Source of the DNA: an uncultured Eubacterium sp.
Lineage (GTDB): Bacteria; Bacillota; Clostridia; Lachnospirales; Lachnospiraceae
Assembly (NCBI GenBank): GCA_910584875.1
Contig: CAJUDA010000015.1
Span: forward strand, 54,064 to 73,620
DNA: 19,557 nt
Direction of reading: 5' to 3'
Of the stretch, positions 1-6,269 are shown piece after piece (position 1 is the stretch's first letter; the number at the start of each line of letters is the position of its first letter). The notes under the pieces were generated by a model. It ran no database searches, was not told the origin of the DNA, and worked only from the letters and a program-made list of their open reading frames with translations. Made by a program: the position numbers and the translations under genes.

Positions 1-283
1 GAAGCTATATGAAAAAGCATTGAGGATAGATAAGGAAATATTGGGAGAAAGGCATCCATCTACGGCAACCGGATATAATAATCTGGCATGCATGTATGAG
101 CATCAGGAAAAGTACAGAGAAGCAGAGAAGCTATATGGAAAAACACTAAGGATATGGAAAGAAGTATTGGGAGAAGAGCATCCTGACACACAAGATGTCT
201 ATAAAACTTTAGAATCACTTTATTATAAACGCAATCCAAATGGCGGTTTTGACCAGTGGCTGGCTGAAAAAATGAAAGATTAG
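1..283 (+). CDS. Tetratricopeptide-repeat protein, C-terminal fragment (cut by window start)
   Basis: The reading frame is open from base 2 to the TAG at 281-283, so only the C-terminal end of the protein is visible. It contains kinesin-light-chain-type TPR units of 42 residues: the phrase EKALRIDKEILGERHPSTA is followed one unit later by GKTLRIWKEVLGEEHPDT, with NNLACMYEHQEKYREAEKLY between. After the last helix a short tail (about 20 residues) ends the protein. Such repeats form a superhelical scaffold for protein-protein contacts. In Clostridia they are common in regulatory or NB-ARC/CHAT-type proteins, but the N-terminal partner domain is outside the window, so no specific role can be given. 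The DNA is AT-rich compared with the genes after 1690. An internal TTG at base 20 is not a real start, because the repeat continues upstream in frame. Confidence 0.85.
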   Translation, partial: KLYEKALRIDKEILGERHPSTATGYNNLACMYEHQEKYREAEKLYGKTLRIWKEVLGEEHPDTQDVYKTLESLYYKRNPNGGFDQWLAEKMKD

Positions 284-855
284 CTATTCTACAATATAAC
301 TTCTCTTTTCGTGCAGGAATAGAGAGGAATTGAGCGAGCGGCTGAGATATACTAAAGACTGTAAGGAGGAAGCTTTCCGCATAGTTGGAGTATCTATGTC
401 GTTGCAGGGGGATATAATGATAGTAATTGCCTCACAAATAATATTATGTTCTGTGGTATTTGCAGTATTTTTAATCCGATTTTATGCTTTAAATTATCAC
501 ATTTCGTACTATGTATTTGTATTTCAAAAAATTATTAAGTGCATTTTAAGTGCACGAGCACGTTATTACCTCCGTTATTCGTGGATTGGCTACCTACAGG
601 TCAATGGTCCGCCGTAAGCCCTGCTGCCCAATAGCGTGGATCAATGTACTTGTACACTGCCGATATGGAGGTGACGCAGATGGCTTGAACCTTGAAGCAG
701 CCAAAGACCCCTTCCAGATATCTTCAGTTTGCTTTGTTTACAGTTATGCAGTTGCACCTGCTTAACCAGCTTAATTGTCGGTCATCAGAATGACAGCCGG
801 CTGTCAAGGGATGCGCAGCAGTTTATTTGGATTAGAAAAGTGGTTAGGAAAGGCT
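284..855. other. Gene-poor AT-rich stretch, possibly decayed DNA
   Basis: About 570 bp without a convincing gene. One frame, 417-617, has a plausible ribosome site (AGGGGG, 5 nt before ATG) and a hydrophobic stretch; it is listed separately. A second open frame, 550-765, has no ribosome site and no recognisable domain. Around 538-560 there is a tandem AAGTGCA repeat, ending in GTGCACGAGCACG. The second half (about 560-830) is visibly more GC-rich than the first, which suggests a join of unrelated pieces or the remnant of a mobile element. I could not match it to any family by eye. Confidence 0.4.
417..617 (+). CDS. Possible small membrane protein (doubtful ORF)
   Basis: A 66-residue frame starts at ATG 417, preceded by AGGGGG with 5 nt spacing, and stops at TAA 615-617. 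The N-terminal half is strongly hydrophobic (IVIASQIILCSVVFAVFLI), enough for one membrane helix. It is followed by an aromatic and basic stretch (Tyr, Phe, Arg, Lys). The last third (RARYYLRYSWIGYLQVNGPP) runs into the more GC-rich segment and looks like accidental translation. The size and single helix are compatible with a small membrane peptide, but no family is recognised, no promoter is obvious, and there is no conserved neighbour. An in-frame extension upstream to base 330 lacks a better start. Treat it as a hypothesis only. Confidence 0.2.
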   Translation: MIVIASQIILCSVVFAVFLIRFYALNYHISYYVFVFQKIIKCILSARARYYLRYSWIGYLQVNGPP

Positions 856-884
856 TTGGAATTGTATGAAAAATATGCTAAAAT
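856..884 (+). promoter_or_regulatory. Sigma-A-type promoter for the 944 gene
   Basis: TTGGAA (856-861), a 17-nt spacer, then TAAAAT (879-884), with TGC directly before the -10 box (an extended -10). The distance to the start codon at 944 is about 60 nt, and a purine-rich ribosome site (AAGGAAGGGAG) lies just before the ATG. Confidence 0.6.
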
Positions 885-943
885 GATTGTGGCAGCCATT
901 ATCGCAGGAGAAGTCAGAACATGTTTAGAAAGGAAGGGAGTTT

Positions 944-1681
944 ATGGCATCAAGAGTGTTACATCTGGCAGTTTTAGAAGAATTGATGAAAGATATTCCG
1001 GTAAAGGATAAAAATCGATTTCGTTTAGGCGGTATACTGCCAGATGCGTACAATCCGAATGTGCCGAAGTCGGACAGTCATTTAAAGATCTATGTGTGTG
1101 GAAAGAGTAAAAAGACCTATGATTTAGACGGGTATCTTTCCCTGTATGGCGGTGAGATGGATGATGATCTCTATATAGGATATTATTTGCATCTGATCCA
1201 GGATTTGGTATTCCGGGAACTTGTATATGATAAGTATCAATGGAATCCGGCAATTCCTGGAAATGTGGAGCGGTTGCATAATGACTACCGCTTGATGAAT
1301 GCTTATGTGATAAAAAAATATGGTGTAAAAAATGATATACAGATGATTTCAAATTTGAAAAAGGAGAAATTATATTCCCTGTATCCGTTTGAAGCAGAGG
1401 TGTTTTTGAATGATTTGACACGGGACTTTCAGGAAGAGGCGGTGGGTGAATCATTTTTCTTTACAGAAGCAATGGCAGATGAATTTGTAACATTGGCAAC
1501 GGAAAATTGCAGGAAGGAACTGCAGGCGCTGAAAGAGGGGAAACATTATGTGGATGCGTATGAACGGTCATGGCTGATGAAACCGTTTAGTTTGCTGAAA
1601 ACAACTCAGAATACCAGAGATTTAGGTGGATATCGAACCAAAGACGGTACATTGACGAAAGAGGGTAAGTTATTACATTAG
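944..1681 (+). CDS. Zinc-dependent phospholipase-C-like protein fused to a truncated tyrosine-phosphatase domain
   Basis: A 245-residue protein. Residues 1 to about 210 resemble the zinc-dependent phospholipase C / S1-P1 nuclease-like fold that starts with a metal-binding His and Asp: RVLHLAV (His7), GGILPDA (Asp34), DSHLK (His46), YYLHLIQDLVF (His83, Asp87) and ERLHNDY (His112). Residues 217-245 (TQNTRDLGGYRTKDG and the following GKLL) are the opening of the bacterial tyrosine/serine phosphatase family known as Y_phosphatase3. There the motif RDLGGY-x-T-x-DG is normally followed by GKLYRS and, much later, the CxxGKDR catalytic loop. Here the frame stops right after GKLLH, so the phosphatase domain is cut to about 29 residues and cannot be active. 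The stop overlaps the 3' end of the convergent MATE gene by 9 bp. The hydrolase domain itself looks complete. The metal ligands are assigned by pattern only. Confidence 0.7.
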   Translation: MASRVLHLAVLEELMKDIPVKDKNRFRLGGILPDAYNPNVPKSDSHLKIYVCGKSKKTYDLDGYLSLYGGEMDDDLYIGYYLHLIQDLVFRELVYDKYQWNPAIPGNVERLHNDYRLMNAYVIKKYGVKNDIQMISNLKKEKLYSLYPFEAEVFLNDLTRDFQEEAVGESFFFTEAMADEFVTLATENCRKELQALKEGKHYVDAYERSWLMKPFSLLKTTQNTRDLGGYRTKDGTLTKEGKLLH

Positions 1682-3013
1682 TTTTACTTTTTGTTCCCAT
1701 TTTCCTCTGTGATACCGTATCAGGAAAAAGACGCTTCGCACGCACCAGTCCAGTATCATCGCGATCCAGACGCCGAGTACGCCCAGCCCCAGGTAAGAGC
1801 CAAATACGACCCCCATCACGATACGGCAGAACCACATGGATAAAAGGCTGACGATCATGGCAAACGTCACATCGTTTGCCGCCCGGAGGGCATTGGGAAG
1901 GGTGAAGGAAAATGTCCAGATCAGGATGGCGCACAGGCTGTGGAAAAGAAGGATCTGCCTTGTGATCCCGGCAGTCTCAGGAGAGAGCTGATAGGCGGCA
2001 GTGACCAGGGGGATGGCGGCGATCACCAGCAGGTTTGTCACAGCCATGGCACAGATGGCGTATTTCATCAGCTTCTTCGTATAATACTGTACCTGTTCAT
2101 AATCACCGGCGCCCACACAGCGGCTCGCCACAGTGACCAGTCCCATGCCGATCGCCTGTCCCGGCAGGATGGCGAAGGCGGCTACCGTGTTGCTGACTGC
2201 ATTTGCCGTGATCGCTGCCGTGCCAAACGTAGAGATCAGACTGAGGAGCACCAGCTTTCCAAGCTGGAACATACTGTTTTCCACGCCGTTGGGAATCCCG
2301 ATCCGCAGGATCCGGCGGATCATACCCCAGTCAAACCGCAACCGCATCGTCTTTGAGAGATGGAGGGTGAGATTCTGGTTAAAGAGAAGACCTGTTATCA
2401 TGACAGCCGCCACGATCCGGGAAACCAGGGTGGGGATGGCAACGCCCTCCACGCCGCTGTGGAAACCAAGTACGAATATCGCATTGCCGGCTACATTGAT
2501 CCCATTCATCAGGATGGAAACTTTCATGGAGACGGCAGAATTTCCCTGCACGCGGAAAATCGCCGCTCCGGCATTGTATACGGCGATAAATGGGATCGAG
2601 GCAGTCACGATCATCAGATAGGTGTCCGCATAAGCCATGACATCCGGTTCGATCTGCCCAAATACGATATGGAGGATAAACCATTTGCCCAGATAGACGG
2701 CCAGCATGATCAGGAGTGAAAAGGCAGTCATAAAAAGAAGCAGCTGTTCGGACGCCCGGACCGCCTTCCGCTTATCGCCGTGTCCCAGCAGCTGTCCGGC
2801 TACGACGGCACCTCCTGTGGCAAGCGCCATAAAAAGACCGATGAGAAGGATATTGATGTTATCCACCAGTGATACGCTTGCCACGGCGGATTCCCCTACC
2901 ACTGCCACCATAATCGTGTCCGCCAGCCCCACCAGTACGGCGAGCAGCTGTTCAATGATCATGGGGGTGATCAGGTTTTTCAGATCCTTATTGGTAAATA
3001 ATAATGGTTTCAC
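1673..3013 (-). CDS. MATE-family multidrug/cation antiporter
   Basis: A 446-residue polytopic membrane protein with about twelve hydrophobic segments in two homologous halves, typical of the MatE family, which exports drugs or metabolites using Na+ or H+ gradients. The N-terminal half has the typical LVGLADTIMV segment and the loop GGAVVAGQLLGHGDKRKA. The second half repeats this as PGQAIGMGLVTVASRCVGAGDYEQ. I place the start at GTG 3013, because AGGAGG lies 7 nt upstream and the protein then starts just before the first helix; a longer frame to 3103 has no ribosome site. Its length equals that of the second MATE protein in this window, but the two sequences clearly differ and are not a recent duplication. 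It has its own promoter (3124-3152). The 3' end overlaps the truncated gene at 944-1681. Confidence 0.93.
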   Translation of the reverse strand: MKPLLFTNKDLKNLITPMIIEQLLAVLVGLADTIMVAVVGESAVASVSLVDNINILLIGLFMALATGGAVVAGQLLGHGDKRKAVRASEQLLLFMTAFSLLIMLAVYLGKWFILHIVFGQIEPDVMAYADTYLMIVTASIPFIAVYNAGAAIFRVQGNSAVSMKVSILMNGINVAGNAIFVLGFHSGVEGVAIPTLVSRIVAAVMITGLLFNQNLTLHLSKTMRLRFDWGMIRRILRIGIPNGVENSMFQLGKLVLLSLISTFGTAAITANAVSNTVAAFAILPGQAIGMGLVTVASRCVGAGDYEQVQYYTKKLMKYAICAMAVTNLLVIAAIPLVTAAYQLSPETAGITRQILLFHSLCAILIWTFSFTLPNALRAANDVTFAMIVSLLSMWFCRIVMGVVFGSYLGLGVLGVWIAMILDWCVRSVFFLIRYHRGKWEQKVKLM

Positions 3014-3111
3014 AGTAAAGCCTCCTTCAAAGGTGACATTAAATCGGCGTTTTATACGTTTGAAAAAATAGAACAGGATCGGATTTAGCAAGCCTCCATC
3101 CAAGATATAAT

Positions 3112-3133
3112 AAGATATATTTTATATTATCTT
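3112..3133. promoter_or_regulatory. Inverted repeat over the -10 box (candidate operator)
   Basis: AAGATA (3112-3117) and TATCTT (3128-3133) form a perfect inverted repeat with a 10-bp AT-only centre. The right arm overlaps the -10 hexamer of the MATE promoter. A further copy of AAGATATA lies at 3102-3109, 10 bp from the first. The placement fits repressor control of the pump, but no regulator gene is adjacent and AT-rich DNA yields such repeats by chance. Confidence 0.4.
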
Positions 3134-3152
3134 AAAAATGATTCCATGTCAA
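3124..3152 (-). promoter_or_regulatory. Consensus sigma-A promoter of the MATE gene
   Basis: On the minus strand, TTGACA (3152-3147), a spacer of exactly 17 nt, and TAATAT (3129-3124). This is close to a perfect housekeeping promoter, with a leader of roughly 100 nt before the GTG start. The -35 box lies on the very end of the sirtuin remnant. Confidence 0.8.
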
Positions 3153-3240
3153 TCATTGACGCAGACATAGACCGCTTCCGGATTCTCTGCCGTCATCTGC
3201 CAGAGGGGATACTTGATGATGCCCGGGGTGTTATGCTCTT
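3149..3240 (-). pseudogene. Remnant of a second class M sirtuin (C-terminal fragment)
   Basis: On the minus strand this segment reads NTPGIIKYPLWQM, a short linker, AVYVCVND and a TGA stop. It aligns without gaps to residues 248-274 of the intact sirtuin just upstream (NTPAIVKYSFWRM ... AVYVCLNN), with 15 of 27 residues identical. The fragment has no start, no Rossmann motif and no zinc ribbon. It ends where the intact protein still has about 27 more residues. It is therefore the decayed 3' part of a related gene lying in tandem after the intact one. Its reading (NTPGIIKYP..WQMT) is closer to what I recall as the family consensus than the intact copy is. The end of the remnant supplies the -35 box of the MATE promoter. 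Confidence 0.7.
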
Positions 3241-3275
3241 TGCGCACATTTTTTTACTGTTTGGTATATCTATAC

Positions 3276-4181
3276 TCATAGCTGATATAAAATTTCACCA
3301 ATATCGCCATTGATACAAATGGATTTCTTTTTTATTTCATCTGGCGCATAGGCCTCTCCATTGTTCAGGCAGACATAAACAGCATCCTTCCATACATGCG
3401 TCATGCGCCAAAAGCTGTATTTTACTATTGCTGGCGTATTGAATCCAACTGCTGCCTCTAAAAACAGTACTTTCGCATTCTGATGTCTGTGGAGAAATTG
3501 TGCATACCGCTCCGAAGCCTTGTGCCATCCTTCATCCTCTACAAAGGTATGGTCTGTCCGGAGGTTCATGCTCATGGGCTCCCCGCACTTCGGGCAATGC
3601 GGAACAAGTTCTGACGGAACCGCCATTTCAGGTGCTGTGCCTTCTGGCAGAATCAATGTACCATCCGTACCAATCACATAGCCCTGGGCTTTAACCATTT
3701 TTCGGATAACAGCCTCATTATTATAAGTATTCTGGTGGCATGGTCTGCTGCACTGGAACAATCCATAATCCCCCTGTGTGTAGAAAAGCCGGCGTTTATC
3801 AAAGCCGGTCTTTTGGAAACAATGGTCTACATTTGTTGTCAGCACGAAATAATCCTTGTCTTTCACCAGATCGTACAGTTTGTGATAGACTGGTTTCGGG
3901 GCATCCATATACCGGTTGATATAAATATACCGGCTCCAGTAAGCCCAATGCTCTTCCCGTGTATCATATGGATGGAACCCACCGGAATACATGTCCCGGA
4001 ACCCGTATTTCTGGATAAAGTCGGGGAAAGTATCCTCAAAGCGTTTTCCGGAATAAGTAAAACCGGCGGAAGCAGACAATCCTGCCCCTGCTCCGATCAC
4101 AACCGTGTCAGTCTGTTCGAGTTTCTTTTTTAGTTCCCAGCAGCTGTTTATAGATTCTGTGATCGATGTCTTTGAACACAT
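3276..4181 (-). CDS. Class M sirtuin (SirTM), macrodomain-linked protein ADP-ribosyltransferase
   Basis: A 301-residue protein. The start chosen is ATG 4181, because GGAGG stands 9 nt upstream; the longer frame to 4304 would only translate the macrodomain gene out of frame. Motifs in order: GAGAGLSASAGFTYSG (30-45), the NAD-binding Rossmann loop; TTNVDH (115-120); FYTQGDYG (133-140), where a Gln replaces the catalytic His of ordinary sirtuins; a zinc ribbon with Cys144, Cys148, Cys196 and Cys199; and VGFNTPAIVKY (245-255). The Asn117/Asp119/Gln136 set matches the class M sirtuins, which transfer ADP-ribose to protein rather than deacetylate; the known targets are lipoylated carrier proteins. 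The gene overlaps the macrodomain gene by 74 nt, the usual writer-eraser pairing. The customary GcvH-L and lipoate-ligase genes are absent from this window. Confidence 0.92.
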   Translation of the reverse strand: MCSKTSITESINSCWELKKKLEQTDTVVIGAGAGLSASAGFTYSGKRFEDTFPDFIQKYGFRDMYSGGFHPYDTREEHWAYWSRYIYINRYMDAPKPVYHKLYDLVKDKDYFVLTTNVDHCFQKTGFDKRRLFYTQGDYGLFQCSRPCHQNTYNNEAVIRKMVKAQGYVIGTDGTLILPEGTAPEMAVPSELVPHCPKCGEPMSMNLRTDHTFVEDEGWHKASERYAQFLHRHQNAKVLFLEAAVGFNTPAIVKYSFWRMTHVWKDAVYVCLNNGEAYAPDEIKKKSICINGDIGEILYQL

Positions 4182-4923
4182 TAAATACCACCTCCAGATC
4201 ATTTGGATGTTTTGCCAGATAGTCCTGTACCGTCCGGACTGCGATCCTGGCAGCCTCTTCGTTTGGAAAATGAAACTCCCCTGTAGAGATACAGCAGAAA
4301 GCAATACTTTTCAGCTGATATGCTGCAGCAAGCTCCAGGCAGGAGCGGTAGCAGTCCGCTAAGAGTTCGCAGTCCCTCTGGGTAACTCTGTCATGGATGA
4401 CCGGTCCGACCGTGTGGAGGACATAGCGGCAGGGAAGGTTATAGGCTTTAGTGATCCTTGCCCTTCCCACAGGTTCTTCGATGGAATGCCCTTCTTCCAT
4501 TTTCCGCTTTTCCATGATACGGGAACATTCCAGGCGGAGTTCCACCCCTGCGGCCGAGTGGATCGCATTGTCGATACATCCGTGACAGGGGATAAAGCAG
4601 CCCAGAAGGGTACTGTTCGCCGCATTTACGACAGCGTCACACTGAAGTGTGGTAATATCACCCTGCCAGAGATAGATCCGATCCTGTACAGGACGGAGAG
4701 AAGCGAGCTCTGTTATCCCCATTTGTGTCGTTTCCTCCTGCAGATAATTGTCCTGTATTTGTAAAAATGCCTTTGATACAGGAGCTGGCATACGGATATT
4801 GAACAGAGAACGGAGCAGATTTTTCTGCTCCTGTTCCCCTGCCGGAATAGAAATGTCTGCGTATCGCGGCTGTTCCTTCAAAAGTGACTGGATTAAATAA
4901 ATTCTTCGTTCTGTCTGTGTCAT
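4108..4923 (-). CDS. Zinc-containing macrodomain protein, protein-ADP-ribose hydrolase
   Basis: A 271-residue protein with an N-terminal helical extension (about 1-80) and a macrodomain (about 82-265). Diagnostic motifs are QGDITTLQCDAVVNAANSTL (87-106); GCFIPCHGCIDNAIH (108-122), the Cys/His cluster that binds zinc in this subfamily; VLHTVGP (168-174); and CISTGEFHFPNEEAA (211-225), the phosphate-binding loop. Zinc macrodomains of this type remove the ADP-ribose that SirTM attaches and are found almost only next to it. AAGGAG lies 5 nt before ATG 4923. It is the second gene of a minus-strand operon, 51 nt behind the MBL-fold gene, and its end overlaps the sirtuin gene, so translation of the two is probably coupled. 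All expected ligand positions are present, so it should be active. Confidence 0.93.
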   Translation of the reverse strand: MTQTERRIYLIQSLLKEQPRYADISIPAGEQEQKNLLRSLFNIRMPAPVSKAFLQIQDNYLQEETTQMGITELASLRPVQDRIYLWQGDITTLQCDAVVNAANSTLLGCFIPCHGCIDNAIHSAAGVELRLECSRIMEKRKMEEGHSIEEPVGRARITKAYNLPCRYVLHTVGPVIHDRVTQRDCELLADCYRSCLELAAAYQLKSIAFCCISTGEFHFPNEEAARIAVRTVQDYLAKHPNDLEVVFNVFKDIDHRIYKQLLGTKKETRTD

Positions 4924-4974
4924 TCCTGCTCCTTCCAGATTCTGCCGGCAATTATTTATAGATGCTTCCTTGAA

Positions 4975-5766
4975 TTAAGCGAAAAAGAAACCTGCCGTCA
5001 TATCGAGGTAATTCTGACCGCTGTACTGTGGGTACTGCCTGCCAACCTCAGCCTTGAATGCATCGGCGTCCGAAACGCCTGCGGCGATCTGTTTGAGGTT
5101 TTCCAGATAGTCGATCTTTGTCTGGGCGTCCTTTAGATCCTCCGGCGTATAGTGAGAGGTGAGGATCAGGTCATAGCCTTTTTCGATATAGTGGCGAAGC
5201 TCTGCGATCATCGCATCAGCGTGCCCGGCGCCGGCAACGATGGAGTGACAGTCATGCCCCAGCATATGTGTGTAAACGGCGTTGATCCCGGGGATTTCTA
5301 CATCAAAAGCATCGTCTGTCTGTTTGATGACAAAATCAATGCCGCTGATCGTTATCCTGCCTTCTTCGATCACGTTGGTGATTTCGTGTACAGAGGCATC
5401 AAAAATTTCTCCGAATGCGCTGGTAAAATTATCGATCAGGGCCTTGCCGCCGCCGCTCTGGGAATAGAGGACGGCGTTTTTTGTGGCATATTTCGGAACA
5501 TCGGGAAGGAAGGTCCCTCCTGCGCCGTGATAGGCAACGAGCATTCCGGTGACTTCAACATTCTTAAGGTATTCCGTGAGTTCTTTGTTGTTGTCAAAGA
5601 AACATGGGGATTCAATGATGACAGCCTTGCCGTTTTTTTCGACGATGAACACCTCATCGTCAATAAAATCGTTGGTCTTGTAAGCATGCAGCTTTACGCC
5701 GCCGAAATCGTAGACATTCAGTTCTCCTTTCGTGAGTGTAACTGTCTGGAATGTGTTCTTGTTCAT
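4975..5766 (-). CDS. MBL-fold protein lacking the usual metal motif
   Basis: A 263-residue protein starting at ATG 5766, with AGGAGG 8 nt upstream; the frame extends further to 5910 but without a ribosome site. The N-terminal half has the strand pattern of metallo-beta-lactamase-fold hydrolases (VFIVEKNGKAVIIESP, about 39-54). The position of the HxHxDH metal motif reads YHGAGGTF (79-86), so only the first His is kept. Later histidines are present: HMLGHDCHS (167-175) and SHYTPED (204-210). The protein may bind one metal, use different ligands, or have lost hydrolase activity. It is first in the operon with the macrodomain and sirtuin genes and divergent from an HxlR regulator. No substrate can be named. 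The fold assignment is moderately sure; the catalytic state is open. Confidence 0.7.
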   Translation of the reverse strand: MNKNTFQTVTLTKGELNVYDFGGVKLHAYKTNDFIDDEVFIVEKNGKAVIIESPCFFDNNKELTEYLKNVEVTGMLVAYHGAGGTFLPDVPKYATKNAVLYSQSGGGKALIDNFTSAFGEIFDASVHEITNVIEEGRITISGIDFVIKQTDDAFDVEIPGINAVYTHMLGHDCHSIVAGAGHADAMIAELRHYIEKGYDLILTSHYTPEDLKDAQTKIDYLENLKQIAAGVSDADAFKAEVGRQYPQYSGQNYLDMTAGFFFA

Positions 5767-5817
5767 CGTATCATCCTCCTGATTATTATATAATATTTTT
5801 ATATGTGTTCGGGCGGG

Positions 5818-5846
5818 TTGTTTTTTCCCGTCTGTAAGTTTATAAT
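5818..5846 (+). promoter_or_regulatory. Promoter for HxlR/DUF2971 operon
   Basis: TTGTTT (5818-5823), 17 nt, then TATAAT (5841-5846). A leader of about 80 nt would follow and would contain the inverted repeats at 5874-5910, a place where HxlR could repress its own gene. Confidence 0.55.
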
Positions 5847-5867
5847 AGTGCCATAGAGAAGATCCGT
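5839..5867 (-). promoter_or_regulatory. Probable promoter for MBL/macro/SirTM operon
   Basis: On the minus strand, TTTACG is followed after 17 nt by TATTAT, overlapping the plus-strand -10 box. The -35 is weak. The HxlR-like inverted repeat lies directly upstream of it, so an activating or competing role of the regulator is possible. Coordinates are good to within a few bases. Confidence 0.4.
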
Positions 5868-5873
5868 AAAGTA

Positions 5874-5889
5874 AGCACTTTTTTGTGCT
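5874..5889. promoter_or_regulatory. Inverted repeat, candidate HxlR operator
   Basis: AGCAC (5874-5878), six T residues, GTGCT (5885-5889), preceded by GTA and followed by ATAG and GTTAC. A second imperfect palindrome GTTACC-AAAA-GGAAAC lies at 5893-5908. Both sit between the divergent genes, in the place and with the T-rich centre usual for HxlR-family sites. Confidence 0.5.
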
Positions 5890-5933
5890 ATAGTTACCAA
5901 AAGGAAACAATTGTGAAGAAACGGAGGATTTTT

Positions 5934-6269
5934 ATGGAAAAAAATTTACCTGCCTGTCCGGTGGAGACCACACTGATGCTGATCAGTGACCGCTGGAAGG
6001 TATTGATCATCCGCGATCTGCTGGATGGAACAAAACGGTTTGGTGAGCTGAAAAAATCAGTGGGGAATGTATCCCAGAAGGTGCTGACGGCAAATCTGCG
6101 TTCGATGGAAGAGAGCGGGCTGCTCACCCGGAAGGTGTATCCGGAGGTGCCGCCGCGGGTAGAATATACCCTGACCGAGACGGGATACAGTCTGCAGCCG
6201 GTGCTGGAAGCGATGAAGGCATGGGGGACAGAATATAAACATAAAAAAATCGAGGCGGGGAATGTATGA
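5934..6269 (+). CDS. HxlR-family transcriptional regulator (redox-sensing type)
   Basis: A 111-residue winged-helix DNA-binding protein. ATG 5934 is preceded by GGAGGA. The sequence shows the full family pattern: ACPVETTLMLISDRWKVLII (7-26), then RFGELKKSVGNVSQKVLTANL, LLTRKVYPEVPPRVEYTLTETG and a C-terminal dimer helix. Cys8 in the CPVE motif is the conserved residue that senses quinones, aldehydes or disulfide stress in the YodB/HypR group. The gene is divergent from the MBL/macro/SirTM operon and shares its intergenic region with it. Its stop overlaps the next start as ATGA, so it is co-translated with the DUF2971 gene. The likely job is redox control of both flanking operons; this is inferred from position and family. 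Confidence 0.93.
   Translation: MEKNLPACPVETTLMLISDRWKVLIIRDLLDGTKRFGELKKSVGNVSQKVLTANLRSMEESGLLTRKVYPEVPPRVEYTLTETGYSLQPVLEAMKAWGTEYKHKKIEAGNV

Noticed and set aside
550..765. 71-residue open frame
   Set aside because: No ribosome site, no recognisable domain, and it overlaps the other doubtful frame.
942..1454. Long open frame on the minus strand
   Set aside because: It is the antisense of the phospholipase-like gene, His/Pro/Ser-rich with no domain or ribosome site.
3014..3103. Longer N-terminus for the first MATE protein
   Set aside because: The extra 30 residues are basic and not family-like, there is no ribosome site at 3103, and most of the leader after the promoter lies there; GTG 3013 has AGGAGG at ideal spacing.
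4182..4304. Longer N-terminus for the sirtuin
   Set aside because: It would be the macrodomain coding sequence in another frame; ATG 4181 has GGAGG and gives the normal start before the Rossmann loop.
5152..5793. 213-residue open frame on the plus strand
   Set aside because: Antisense of the MBL-fold gene; its composition mirrors that gene and it lacks a start signal.
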